Part shown: in pieces, positions 20,954-32,654 of the stretch
How the letters are laid out: each line of letters opens with the position of its first letter
How positions within the stretch are numbered: the first letter of the stretch is position 1
Assembly (NCBI GenBank): GCA_045837725.1
Contig: JBEWZL010000077.1
Coordinates: 620,001-684,000 of the forward strand
Source: Vermamoeba vermiformis
Taxonomy: Eukaryota; Tubulinea; Echinamoebida
Reading direction: 5' to 3'
Length of the DNA: 64,000 nucleotides
The notes under the pieces: model-generated
What the model saw: only the letters and a program-made list of their open reading frames with translations
Told to the model about the DNA's origin: nothing
Databases searched by the model: none
Position numbers and translations under genes: made by a program

Positions 20954-22087
20954 ATGCCCCTCGATTTTCTTGAGAGTGCCAGCGCCGTTTTACTCAATAT
21001 AAGATGTCGTTACGCGATTCGTTATTTCAATAACTTTATGACAATTGACAACATGTCTCGCATTAAAACTGCCTTCAATGCTACATCTCTGCGCCAATAC
21101 TTCGTTGAGTTCTTGGGCACGCTTCTCTTCGTGTTCATGGCCACCGGCGTCGTAGTGTCTACCACTTACGTTGGCGGAATGAACTCAGGCGCCATTGTGG
21201 CTATTGGCCTTGGATTCGGATTTAGCTTAGCGGCGATGATTTTCGCAGCTGCTAATTACTCAGGGGGTCATATTAATCCAGCAGTCACTGCTGCGTTTAT
21301 GGTGACAAACGACATTCACTTCTTAAAAGGCATCTTCTACATTCTATCGCAACTCGCTGGAGCAATGGTCGGATCTGCTTTACTTCGTGCAACTACACCA
21401 GAAGTTGGTAAGCTCGACATATCTCAATATATGACCCACCTTTGTAATGATACTCATAACTTTTGTTTTAAGCTTGGAGAGCTGCCAACTTGGGCGCAAC
21501 GAAAATTAGCGCAGATCTATCTCTCGCTTCTGCGGTATTCTTCGAGTTGATTATCACTTTTGTGCTCGTGTATACCGTGTATACTACCGTAGATGTACCT
21601 AAAAGTAAGTATTAGGTTGCTTGTAGCTTCAAATTTATGTGCGCATGATCTCGAACCAAAAACTTACCGTTACAACAGAAAAAGATGGTGGTGTTGGCAA
21701 ATTGGCTGCTATGGCTGTTGGTCTCGCTGTGCTTGCTTGCCATTTAGTAGGAGCACCATTCACTGGTCCTTCACTGAATCCTGCTAGAAGTTTTGTAAGT
21801 GTCAAGGACGCGCCACATCCAGGGAAACACAGTTCCAGCGCTTTCTATACTAGTATAGCGCTCATAATGCTAATTGTTCGCTATCTCAGGGACCTGCAGT
21901 CGTGTCGGGCTATTGGCAGAATCACTGGGTCTATTGGGTCGGTCCTTTGGCCGGCGGAATACTCGCGGGCGTGATCTTCAAATACATCTTGATGAATAAG
22001 ATGCCGTGGCAGCAGAACCCTAATTCAACGCAGTCTACTCAACCCGATAAGGCTGACGAAGATAAACAAGGAGATGAAATGGCTTGA
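20954..22087 (+). CDS. Aquaporin (MIP family water/solute channel)
   Basis: Four exons, 20954-21407, 21473-21604, 21679-21794 and 21890-22087, give about 299 residues with consistent phases. The first hemichannel has GGHINPAVTAA and the second GAPFTGPSLNPARSFGPA, so both NPA boxes are intact and the second is followed by the selectivity-filter Arg. Hydrophobic segments fit six TM helices: FVEFLGTLLFVFMATGVVV, IVAIGLGFGFSLAAMIFAA, a helix in SQLAGAMVGSALL, ASAVFFELIITFVLVYTVY, MAVGLAVLACHLVGA and YWVGPLAGGILAGVIF. The spacing fits a classical aquaporin more than an aquaglyceroporin. The C-tail is hydrophilic (Gln/Asp/Lys). Possible roles in osmoregulation or contractile-vacuole function are inference. 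In-frame ATGs at about 21038 and 21053 could be the true start, because the first ~30 residues upstream are not aquaporin-like. Confidence 0.92.
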
Positions 22088-22529
22088 ACAATTCAAAAGC
22101 AATGAATGACGGATTGATCAAAAATATTTTTTAAAATTGTAAATAATAGCTTGCTGGCTTCTGTAAATAATTTTCTTAACGTAAAATAAGAATCACAATC
22201 ATATAGTCATTAATAATAATATTTATACCTGTCAGAACGCTCGTTTGAGTTTTGAGGTAACGGTCACTTTTGCTGATCCGATCTTGCGGCTTTTTCGGTC
22301 CTGAGTTCTCATAATCTTATAAGATTCTATAGGCAAGGAATGTTCTAGGCGCTGACTCGTTACCCAAATATAGCCGATGACTGTGCATTTCAGCTTCTTT
22401 CGAATTACAAAATATCGAAAAAACCTCCGCTCCGTTTTTTCGGCCTTTTTTTTTCTTTTCCTCCCTAGGCAGTTAACCAACGCAGCTCTCGAGCGTACAA
22501 CACGGCATTAATACTATAATCACAACACA
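22088..22529. other. Intergenic region between aquaporin and glutamate-cysteine ligase
   Basis: This 440 nt gap holds the 3' UTR of the aquaporin gene (A/T-rich, AATAAT runs near 22210-22230) and the promoter of the ligase gene. A minus-strand open frame of 82 codons (22232-22480) is Lys/Arg-rich without recognisable motifs and was rejected as a gene. No known stress-response element was identified with confidence. Confidence 0.4.
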
Positions 22530-25500
22530 ATGGGTTTCTTAACAGATGGAGACACGTTAGATTGGGAAGATGCTAAAAAAGTTAGAGATTACATTAAAGA
22601 GCACGGCATCTTGCAATTTTTGTCTATTTGGAGAAAATTAAAGGACCGCGAGAACGATATTCTGTTGTGGGGTGATGAAGTAAGAAAATTCAAACTTTGT
22701 GACCCCGCGATCTAACCAATTCTAAATTTATTTTAACTGATAGATTGAATATATTATTCTTCATTTCGACGAGGAGAAGAAGAAAGTTACAGTATCTTTG
22801 CGAGGATTTGATATTGTCCATGAACTGGATACCTTGACCGAAAATGATCCTGAGTGGAAAGCGTATGTAAATTTAGCAAACTATTAATTTAGCATATACC
22901 ATCAATCTTGCATTTATTAAAATTAATAATAGTGAAAAAGAATAATTTTAAATTACCGTTTTCGGATCGGCATGGAAGCTTCTTTTCACTTCCATGAAAT
23001 TAACATGCCGATTGAAAACGCGATTACTAGCATTTATTGTGATATTATTAATGATATTGTGATAATATTCGTTGAGCAAATACTTATTTCTTAATTTTTA
23101 AAAGTCTGTTCGCTTGGAGACCCGAGTACGGTACTCATATGATTGAAGGTACGTTCATATATGTTATAATAAATTAGTACTATTTATGGTAATATAATTA
23201 TCGTTATTTTCGATTTTCTTGTGTTATTTAGATAACGTCTAGAAGGCGGCGCTCGTTCGGTTTTGAGAGCTCTATTAACTGTAATTATCGTAGGTACCCC
23301 CGGAAAGCCTTTCAATTGCAAAGATTTCGCTCTCGTTGAGTCTAATATGAAGCTAAGGCAAGTTCACCATCGAACTTCAAGATCCGTTACACGCGATCGA
23401 AAACTGACCTTTAATGAATTAGACGTAAGGCTATCAAGTCTCAGCTTAGAGAAAATGAAGATGTGATCACATTAACGAACTTCCCATTGTTCGGCGTGGG
23501 CGAATTTACGACTCCGGCTCATTTACCGAATGGTCCCATCGCTATGTCTTTGTTTACTCCTGATGAGATTATTAACCCTCACAAACGATTCGGGTAAGGC
23601 TATATAACAATGACCGAGCTTATCACACGAAGCCGTAATTGCTAAGCTAAACTACATGAATTTCTTTTTGCCTGATCTGGATTCACTAACTCCGGTTTAT
23701 GAACAGCACTTTGACTGCCAATATTCGCAAGCGTCGTGGCGGGAAGGTTGTTATCCAATCTCCGTTATATATGGATAAGAACACTAAGCCATTGATCTAC
23801 GATGAGCTTCGAGAGCAAGGTGTTCCTGTGAAGGACAATCACATTTATATGGACTCGATGGCCTTCGGAATGGGTCAATGTTGCTTGCAATGTACCTTCC
23901 AGTGCGTCAATGTCGAAGAGGCCCGTAATTTCTACGATCAATTAGCCGTGTTGTGCCCAATTATGGTACGTGTACTATGAAACTTCAGATCCACCAGTTT
24001 ACTTCTAAAATATTCTAAAATATGAATATCCGTTCATAATAATAACAACGATGTTTTATAAGCGATGAACGAGTATATTAGGCTATAATACTAATTTCTT
24101 CGTAGTTGGCGCTGACTGCTGCAGATCCAGTTTTGCGTGGTTATTTGGCTGACACTGATGTTAGATGGCACATTATTTCTCAATCAGTCGATGACAGAAC
24201 TCAAGAAGAGTTGGGTGTAGTAGTAAGTAGCTGTCTGAAAGTTCTTATGTTAACTCGTCAGATCGCGAGACACGCTTGGTCAAATACTAATGATTTAATT
24301 TTATAGCCTCTCGAAAACGACAAATACGTCTTGAAAAAGTCTAGATATGGCCCTATTGACTGCTACATTTCTCAGCACGTCAATCCTAAGTTCAACGATG
24401 TGCCTATTATCTACGACAATGCTTATTATCAAAAACTTCTCGATAACGGTACACTAAATCTACTCGGATTTGAATGAAGTATATTAACATGATTATTATC
24501 TAGGCGTCGATGAGATTATGGCCAAGCACATTGCTCACTTGTTTGTGCGTGATCCTTTGGTCGTCTACAACGACAAGATCGAGATCGACGACGAGACTCA
24601 CGTCGATCACTTTGAGGTACGATATTAAAGATGTTACATGATATTGTTAGTGGCTGTATGTTAATAACATTCTCGGTAGAATATTCAATCCTCAGTTTGG
24701 CAGACGGTCAGATTCAAGCCTCCTCCACCCAACAGCCCTATTGGTTGGCGTGTAGAGTTCCGACCTATGGAAGTACAAGTAAGCATATTACTATTAAATA
24801 AACTTTATATCCTGATGCTGATACGAGAGTCAAAAAAGATTATTTTTGGATCGAAAGCGCGCATCTAACATTTTCTTTTAGTTGACCGACTTTGAGAATG
24901 CAGCATTCGCTTGCTTCGTTGTGCTCTTCACTCGTGCATTATCTACATTCGATATGAACTTGTACATTCCTATTTCAAAGATGGAAGAAAACATGGAGAA
25001 GGCCTTGTTGCGCGATGCTGTTCACACTCAAAAATTCTTCTTCAGAAAGAATATTACTAGCAAAAGTAAGTATCCGACACCTCCGACCACCAGTATATAT
25101 ATCTTTGTTGAAATGTAATTATGAGCGGAGACTAAACCTTGTTAATGTTGTAGTGAGCGCGAATGATGGATTGTCTTTGTGCAGCACTCCAATGTACTCG
25201 CCTGGCAAGACACGTGACGATGAGTATGCCGAGATGACTATCAATCAAATTATGAACGGCTGTGAGGTAAGTTAAAAAATTCATCGAATCTGAGGAGATC
25301 TCGAAGAAAGAGTGGCTCAAGATCTTACTAATCCATGCTTTAGAAACTTGGTTTCCCTGGTCTTATTCCTCTCGTCAAGGCCTACTTGGACAAGGTTAAC
25401 TTGGATTGGGAGACACGATGTGTCTTGAACCGTTACATGAAGTTGATCTCACAACGTGCATCTGGTAAGAGTCGACTTCCGTTTTACTGAAAATACTATA

Positions 25501-25825
25501 AATATAGCCAATATATGTTTGATGAGTAGTAGCTAATGTTACGCGTCTAGGACAATTGCAAACTATGGCTGCTTGGATGCGAGATTTTATCACCAAGCAT
25601 CCGGACTATCAACACGACTCAGTTGTTAGCGAGTCAATCAACTACGATCTTGTTAAGACTTGTTTGAAGGTATGCAACTCATCATATATTAGCGGTTATT
25701 ATGCAGAGCTAACAGACCGAATCTAGATCGTGAACCACGAGGAAGTGGAGTTGGCCAAGCCGTTGTTGGGAGACTTGTACAGCGACTCTGTTAACAATAA
25801 CAACACGAACACCGGTTCGAACTAA
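22530..25825 (+). CDS. GCLC: Glutamate-cysteine ligase catalytic subunit
   Basis: This enzyme makes gamma-glutamylcysteine from Glu, Cys and ATP, the rate-limiting step of glutathione synthesis in the cytosol. About 13 exons give a eukaryotic (GCS family 3) protein. The N-terminus [20 protein letters not shown] and [20 protein letters not shown] matches animal GCLC. Later blocks are [106 protein letters not shown] and [18 protein letters not shown]. Early exons I could fix are 22530-22679, 22744-22862, 23105-23148, 23294-23357, 23423-23593, 23707-23965 and 24106-24222. The intron 23358-23422 uses a GC-AG pair. The C-terminus ends in an Asn/Thr run. No modifier subunit is present nearby. The identification is very secure. 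Confidence 0.95.
22957..23020. repeat. Nested imperfect hairpin in a GCLC intron
   Basis: Inside the ligase intron 22863-23104, an outer arm at 22957-22974 (CGTTTTCGGATCGGCATG) pairs with 23004-23020 (CATGCCGATTGAAAACG), with a small internal bulge. Within the loop, CATGGAAG (22971-22978) pairs with CTTCCATG (22989-22996). The two pairings share the CATG at 22971-22974, so they compete. It may be a relic of a small inverted-repeat element or a structured intron RNA; the sequence alone does not decide. Confidence 0.6.
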
Positions 25826-26002
25826 TATGCCAATAGAGCCAATAAATTATTCTCTCGCTATTTTTAACTTGTGATCGAGAATCTTGTTTAAAATTTGTGG
25901 TTTATCTGACGTCAATTTATTTCAAATGTCAACTGGCGAAGCACCACAAGTTTATGCCCGATAAAGTTCATATTTATTTATTGTCTTGCATAAATAGAGG
26001 TG

Positions 26003-28406
26003 ATGGATCGGTTCTTCGCTCTTGCATCTTTGACATCTACAGGAGTCGGTAGAATAGCGCTTACTTATTACTTTCTATCGCTTCTAAATACGCCATTATT
26101 ATTATGTATGCTACTTTCAGTCTCATTAGCACTATATGGTGGTTTACAAGCGTGGATGTGCGTACCCAATCCAAGTAACGAAGGCTCCAGGCGCTTGTCA
26201 TTCGAGCTGGTAACTTATAATGCCATGGAAATATTATTATTGGGATTATCGGCAGGCCAAAAAAGCTTATTGGACATGGCATTGGTGCAGGTATGAGAAA
26301 GTTATTAATTTCATAATAATAAAGCCACAATAATTTAAGAGATAAGAGTTAAACTAGGCATATCATTATTTAAATATATACTATTTAATTCGATTCAGAT
26401 TTAATATCTATCTACGTTACTAAATGCAATCTTTTTACAGCTGTTGACACTTTTCGTCATAAACGCTACAACAAGAGCAGATCTAAAGTCAATTAAATAT
26501 CCAGTATCAGTGCTTGCAGTAGTACTTGGAGTTTTAGTATTGACTGTCGACAAAAACTTGGCGTTCTTTCCTCGAGTCGAAACAGTTGCTTGGAGCGTAG
26601 TTACCATTGATATACATTCACATATCATTCAAAATGGCAATTCTTTATCACAACGAACAATTTTTCAGTCGGAAGCAGTTGGCGCGGTCGTGTCATTCAT
26701 GATCTCGTCGCTGATCTGGGTCAACAATGTGGAGCGCTTACAACTTTTGCCCGTTGAATATGACATGTACTCGACACTGCTGCTTATTGCCGCGACAGCT
26801 GGATTGGTCCATATAACATTCAAGCGGCTGACAGTCACGTTGCCGAGACGGATTCAAAACCCGATCCAACCAGCAACCACCTTCGTATTCATTTCAATAG
26901 CTTCAGCGATCATTTACAGTATTAATCATAACAAAGAGGTTTCATGGCCCGTAATAGCATCGATTGTCATGTTAGCGACTGGAGCGTATTTGTCAGCAAG
27001 TGCCAGATCCGACGTTCGACCATCAGTTCTTCGAGCCCAACGATACGAAGAGCAATCAATTTCATTCATTAGAATAGCGGTCCTCATTGGCGTTACATTT
27101 TTAATACTCTCGACGTACTCTACTGCAACTATCAATGCCGAGATCCGCTCAAAGTTGAGCAACAGGACCGATGATGAATATCTCACGATCGAGGATGATT
27201 TTGACACGAAGACGTATATACCCACAAATATCAATAATATTACATATGACACGTCGCCTAAAGAAATCGAGCGTCAAGAACAGCGCGAGCAATGTTTTAT
27301 CAAAACACACAAGTTGATCATGGACACTGTATTTCCGCTAATTCCGCGCAACAAAAACTTCACGGCGGTAGATTTCCCGATGAATTGGGACCTTGGTTAT
27401 CAACAGATTTGGGTTGGGCAAGAACGCTTGTGGCACATCTACGGTCAATTCCCGCTACGCATGCCAGCGATGAATCAACGTGATATTCCTTCCATTGAAG
27501 AGGTAATCGTTATTTTATTTATCATAATGTTAAAAATAAGTTACTAATTGGATGAATTTGTAGTTCCTGAAGGACGGAGCAATTTTCTTGCCTGGTGGAA
27601 GCAATTTTGGTGATTTGAATGAGGATGCGATGGAGTACAAATTATCAGTTTTGAAGTCCCACGCTGGTAATCCCATCGTTTCGTTGCCGCAAACGATGCT
27701 TTTTTCATCCAACGACAAAGTTGCAAAGCACAAGTCTGCAATCAACTCGCACAACCAGTTGACATTACTATGGCGAGATCAAGAGTCGCTTCAATTGGCT
27801 AAAGAGACTTACAACAATGTTAAGTCTTTGTATTGCCCTGACATGGCCTACACGCTTGGTCCAACCCTGCCAAACAGCTTGCCACAAATCGATGTGATCT
27901 TCGTGATTCGACGCGATGCCGAGAAGACCGCTAGTACCGCAGACATAGCTAAGGCCAAGAAAGCAGTAGAAGATGCCGGCCACACTGCAGAGGTATGGGA
28001 TTTCCCGACTCAAGGCTACCCTATGTACGAAGACAGTACGACAAAGGAGGTGGTCTACGACTATAGAAAAATTTTGCCTGGAAGAATTGCCCCGAAAAAT
28101 GAGCCCAATAACGAGCTCTATTCAGAATTGCGCCTTCAAGTCGGAATGAATTTGATTAGCCGCGGAAAAGTCATCGTTACAGATCGATTGCACGCGTTGA
28201 TTATGGCACAAATGATTGATCGACCTGTCATTTACTTTGACACCAAGTACAAAAAATTGACACGTGTCAGAACAGCTCATGTCAATGCAGTCAAGGAGTG
28301 TCAAGATAAGGTCTTCAATTCCAAGAAAGTCCAATCGATCAACGAAGCCGCTAAAAAATCCATCGAATTGATGAGCGGATCCAGCAAAAAAACACCTTCA
28401 GTGTAG
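26003..28406 (+). CDS. Multi-TM protein with C-terminal polysaccharide pyruvyl transferase-like domain, copy A
   Basis: Three exons, 26003-26290, 26441-27502 and 27564-28406, give about 730 residues. The first ~290 residues are largely hydrophobic with several likely membrane spans (e.g. ALTYYFLSLLNTPLLLCMLL and IAVLIGVTFLILSTYS). A soluble region follows, with RQEQREQCFIKTHKLIMDTV and GQERLWHIYGQFPLR. The C-terminal ~280 residues match the PS_pyruv_trans fold: FLPGGSNFGD at its start, a GPTLPNSLPQIDVIFVIRRD strand, and the signature VIVTDRLHALIMAQMIDRPV near the end. Known relatives (ExoV/EpsO, yeast Pvg1) move pyruvate from PEP onto a sugar of an exopolysaccharide or N-glycan. The start at 26003 matches the paralogue's MDR start. 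The membrane location and surface-glycan role are inferred. It is the tail-to-tail partner of the gene at 29648-32073. Confidence 0.8.
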
Positions 28407-28482
28407 AATATAGTTCTAGTTGTAAATAATAGCTTTCTAATTTTAATAATTCATTTTGTTTTGTTCTGACTTCCACGACGCT

Positions 28483-29405
28483 TTAGCTATTAATTTTTTT
28501 AGCTACGCCGATCATGCGAATATTTTCGGGCTTGGCGTTGTATTTGTCCATGAATTCATTCAATTTGTCCAATATCGATGTGTAACAGCGCCGTTTTGGA
28601 ATCTCCCATGATAACACATAAATGCCTGTCCGAGTCTGTATACTCGTTGTGAATTCTGCACCTTGTTTTTTAAGCTAAATAATAAAATTACCGTCCGTAT
28701 ATGATATATAAAATTATATGATGATTATTTACGTCTTCAACTGTAGTGTCAAGATCTGCAGGTTGAACCATCGTTCCGGCTTTAATACTCGACTCCCAAC
28801 CTCTCCTGCATCACATAACCATTTAAAATGAATCAATAATTAATTAAAGTATTGTACTATGGCTAATTACCAGTCTAAAATCTCTTTAAATGTCAAATAA
28901 GAAATTCCGGTGACTTGAGGCAACGTCGGCTGGTTCCAGCTAGCTATTAGTTGTGATATATCGTCTGATGCATCAATGGGTGCGCCTCTTAGTGGCGCAA
29001 TTGAAATATCATCGGAGCTGGGTAGATTTGGTTAAAAAGGGTTGAGATCTAATTTTAAAATGAAGAGCGTGCGTAAAATTTAAATAATAATTAAATAAAT
29101 AAAAATATGTATGATAAATGCAGATTAAATTACTAAAGTTCTCCCACTGGAAAGAGCAGAATGGCCTCTTTTTTTCTTATAATAATTGAATCTTCTGGGC
29201 TTGTATTCCAATATTCTACGCCATTTTCATTTAATAATTGGAGCCTTGTAGGGCATTCCCACGATTTTATGATCTTGTTTTGGAGCTCTGTAGGCAATTT
29301 GGTCACATCCAATTTACATTCGCTGATTTTTAGTTTACATAATGAGCTGAGTGCGAGAATATTCGGTCTAATCTCTATAAATGCATATATTGTCGTGTTG
29401 TTCAT
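28483..29405 (-). CDS. Small protein with N-terminal SOCS-box-like motif, function unknown
   Basis: Four exons, 29134-29405, 28871-29017, 28733-28805 and 28483-28674, with matching phases give about 227 residues. I do not recognise the family overall. Near the N-terminus LALSSLCKLKISECK is followed about 8 residues on by LPTELQNKIIKSW. That pattern (LxxLCxxxI ... LPxxLxxxI) resembles a SOCS box, the element that recruits elongin B/C and a cullin. The C-terminal part is soluble, with a DWRGWESSIKAGTMVQPADL segment and a compact alpha/beta-looking end (IYVLSWEIPKRRCYTSILDK). The gene sits between the two pyruvyl transferase paralogues. The open first exon looks like a stand-alone 90-codon ORF until the splice at 29133 is taken, which carries the frame into the next exon. 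It could alternatively be two unrelated ORFs, but phase agreement across three introns argues for one gene. Confidence 0.6.
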
Positions 29406-29647
29406 GTGTTTTCCTGTGCAGTATCTGGTGGAGAGTAATTTTTTTTTTCAGTCCATTTTTGACCCGAGATCAAGCCCCCACGCCGGGCTTGACCCAATAA
29501 TTGGCATAATTAATCAGTTGAAGTAGTAATCAAATGCCGAATTATGAACATGTTACAGTAGGAAAATGATCGGCTTCGAATTGTTATTGTGAATTTTGAG
29601 TTTTCCGAGATTTATTTACAAGTGTTTGCAGGTGGTATTTAATAATA

Positions 29648-32073
29648 TTAATACAATAGATCTTTTTTCAAGGTAATGAATTTGATCGCTTTGTTGACAG
29701 CGTTCTTTGCAGACTGCTCGTAGAACATATTGAACGCTGAATCAGTGCACTCTCCAATCACTTGCGTCAATTGTTTTCTGACGGGCTCGTTTTTGCCACT
29801 TTTTTCGTTGATATAAACAACAGGCTTATCCATTAAGTTTGCTATAATAGTCGCATGCAATCGATCGGTCACGATGATTTTTGCACGACTGAACAAATTA
29901 ACGGCAATTTGCAGTCTGTATTCAGGCGCAATATCCATATTTTCTTCCTTCTTTTCTTTCAAAATTAATCTATTCGGAAATACTCTCGAATAATTATACC
30001 AGACGAATTCTTCGCTGTCCTGGTACACCGGGTATCCCTTAAAAGGAAAATCCCAAGCTTCAGCGTATAGCCCTTGTTCTTCAATTGTGCCAAGTAGTGA
30101 CTTGATATCGCTGTTTGATTGCGTTCCTTCGTTGTCTCGGCGGAACAACAGCAAGATGTCAATGTACGGCTGCGAGTTGGGGAAGGTAGGACCAATCATC
30201 CAAGTCGTGTCAGGCACGTACATCACATTGGCTGTCGTAAAATGTTTCTTCGCGAAATCGATCGATCCTTGGTCTTGCAACAAAAGTGTCAACTTTTCGT
30301 GTAAATTGAACGCTTCAATTTGGTCCGCTAGAAGTGTTGGATCTGATTTTCCGTAGTTAATGATATCAGGCATAATCACTACTGGGTTGTATTTAAACAT
30401 ATCAACGACTCTAGTCTTCAAACGAGCTCTGTCAGCTGAAGCATCATTCATTGTTCCGCCGCCAGTCAAGAAAATTGTTCCGTTTCTCATATGCTGATCT
30501 CGATACTAGACACGATCTTGATTAGTAATATATCACGGAATATATTTGCTTTTCGGCTTACTCTCTTCAAGTTCGTGGTACTATTGAGTTCCCAAGCAGC
30601 TTCAAATCGAGCGGGAAATTGTCCGTACACGTGCCACAACTTCTCTTGTCCGAGCCACACAACGGCGTCGGTAATGTTGTAATTGTACGCGTAGTCCATG
30701 GCTGTAAAGTTGGCGTATCGGACGATCAATGACGTGACTTGCTTGATGATGTACTGCCGTGTCTTGTGCATGCATTGGTACCGCTGTTCTTGTCGTGCAA
30801 TCTCCCCGGGAGATATGTCGTATTGAATGTCAGTGTAATTGTATCTCGATTCTTCAAATAGATCTGCAAATGGAGATGTTGTCGAATTTGACTTATTCTC
30901 TTCGACATTGAACACCACGGAATTTATCGTGGATGAGCTGTAACCGACCAATAATAAGAAGGCAAATCCTATGACTGCAACGGTCTTGACATTCGATATA
31001 GTGTCGTTTGCACGAGCCGATTGAATGTTGTTGTGATGACTTTCGTTGACCACGGGAGTTGTCAGGTACGCGCCAGTGATGAACATTGCAGCTGCTATTA
31101 TCGACTGAGGCGTGACTGTAGTGGCGTTCATAGCGACAGATATGACTAAGGCGACGAGTACTAGCAGTGTTGAAGTTGTTTCGCGGAAAGAGTGCTTTGG
31201 GATCTGATCCGCCAAGCGGTTTTTGCCGAACAAGAGAGCTCCGACAGCCAGGGCTTTTATGGACAAAGAAGACAAAGAATCCGCTGGCAGTTTGACCAAA
31301 TATAATCGCTCGCTATTATTAACCCATACCAATAAGGATAAGACGAAAGCCACAATTGATCCAAAAATTTCGGATTGGAGATGCGATCTTTCGGCATTGG
31401 GAGTTCTTCGTTGAGTATTGATGGCATTCAAATCGGATGATGCCACGCTCCATATAACAGCAGCAAAGAACGGTAAGCCACCAAAAGTGAAGTGAGAAGT
31501 GTACAGGATGTAGCATCCAACCGAAATAATTAAAAATGCGATGCCGTTACGAAGGGTGAACTTGATTTGCGTGGATTTGGCCATAATATTGATGAAGAAC
31601 ATCGACAAAAGCTAAAAAGATACGAAGGTTAGATTTGGTGTACGGTATGAGGTACATCCGGATCACAAACTAAAGTAAAGCTTCGAAATTTATCCGAACG
31701 GGACCCATTAATATAAGCATAGTTAATAAGTCATATTTAACGTTACAAGCTCGTACAAATGTCATTTAAAGTTGGATGAACGTACCTGTACCAGAACGAA
31801 GGAAATTAAATTCGGATCCTTCAGCGCAAAATTTAGAAAAATTATATCTAGAGCTGTATAAGCAATGTGGTGCATGGAGGGCTGAACAGGATGTTCTGCT
31901 GATGTTGTTGGCGTCATCATCCAAAGTTGCGCCAATCCAAAAACAGCCAAAGTTGCCGAAACCACGATTGATAAGAGCAATGGGGTAGCCATGGTAGATA
32001 AGAAATTATAGGACAAAAGTAGCCGTCCGACGCCCACGGCAAAAAGAGAACCGAAAGCCAATACTCGATCCAT
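29648..32073 (-). CDS. Multi-TM protein with C-terminal polysaccharide pyruvyl transferase-like domain, copy B
   Basis: Three exons, 31786-32073, 30562-31611 and 29648-30505, give about 731 residues. The first exon is exactly 288 nt, as in copy A, and both introns fall at equivalent places, so the pair arose by duplication of an intron-containing gene followed by inversion. The N-terminus has multiple hydrophobic spans (SLFAVGVGRLLLSYNFLST, ALAVGALLFG, VAVIGFAFLLLVGYSS). The shared middle motif is GQEKLWHVYGQFPAR. The transferase domain shows FLTGGGTMND, MIGPTFPNSQPYIDILLLFR and the signature IIVTDRLHATIIANLMDKPV. Several N-x-S/T sites in the segment before the transferase domain suggest lumenal or extracellular exposure. 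The start is the ATG aligned with the paralogue. A pyruvylation role is family-based inference. Confidence 0.8.
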
Positions 32074-32654
32074 CCGCTCCAATTACGATAGATACAAATA
32101 TGAGCTCGGTCAGGGTTAGGTATTAGTTAATAATATGTTGCTAATACCTGACAAAGATAAAAGTGAAATGTTCGGCAATCTGTTTTGGTAATTTGCGTTT
32201 TATTAAATTTATTCTTGGGAAAAAAAATCACAACGTCAACCGCCAAAAGCTATTGAAGCCAATGAACGAACCTCAGTTAGTTAAAACTAACATAAAACAG
32301 GTTACCAAGAGGCAAATACAGATCTTTTAACCCAAACGACGGTTGAATTTTCACCGAAAGTAGCGCTGAAGTCGCAGATCTGCTGCACAAATCGTTCGCA
32401 AGAATAATTCTCGTTGCCATAGAATTAATTAAGCTAGTCGATATATGAAATGCTACCTTCTTTTCTATTTTTAGTACTAACCGGACCAAATTTACGTCTC
32501 GTTTTCGGGGTGGTGCTCCCACGCAGTATGTGGTCTACGATCATTTAATAATTGCATAATAATAATAATAGCGATTCCGATAAATTTCTCGTAAATAAAA
32601 AGAAGCCGTCGTTGTGTGATCTAGATCATTCGTGCATTCCACCTTATTAACACA
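32074..32654. other. Divergent intergenic region, no gene accepted
   Basis: This 580 nt region lies between the starts of pyruvyl-transferase copy B (minus) and the nucleotidyltransferase-like gene (plus). A minus-strand open frame of 81 codons (32277-32522) has no recognisable domain, and no splice signal ties it to a neighbour, so it is not called. The segment near 32560-32650 is a plausible promoter/5' UTR for the plus-strand gene. Confidence 0.4.

Noticed and set aside
22232-22480. Minus-strand 82-codon open frame before GCLC
   Set aside because: Basic composition without a motif, in the place expected for the GCLC promoter and the aquaporin 3' UTR.
32277-32522. Minus-strand 81-codon open frame between divergent genes
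   Set aside because: No domain, no splice link to a neighbour and no supporting signal.
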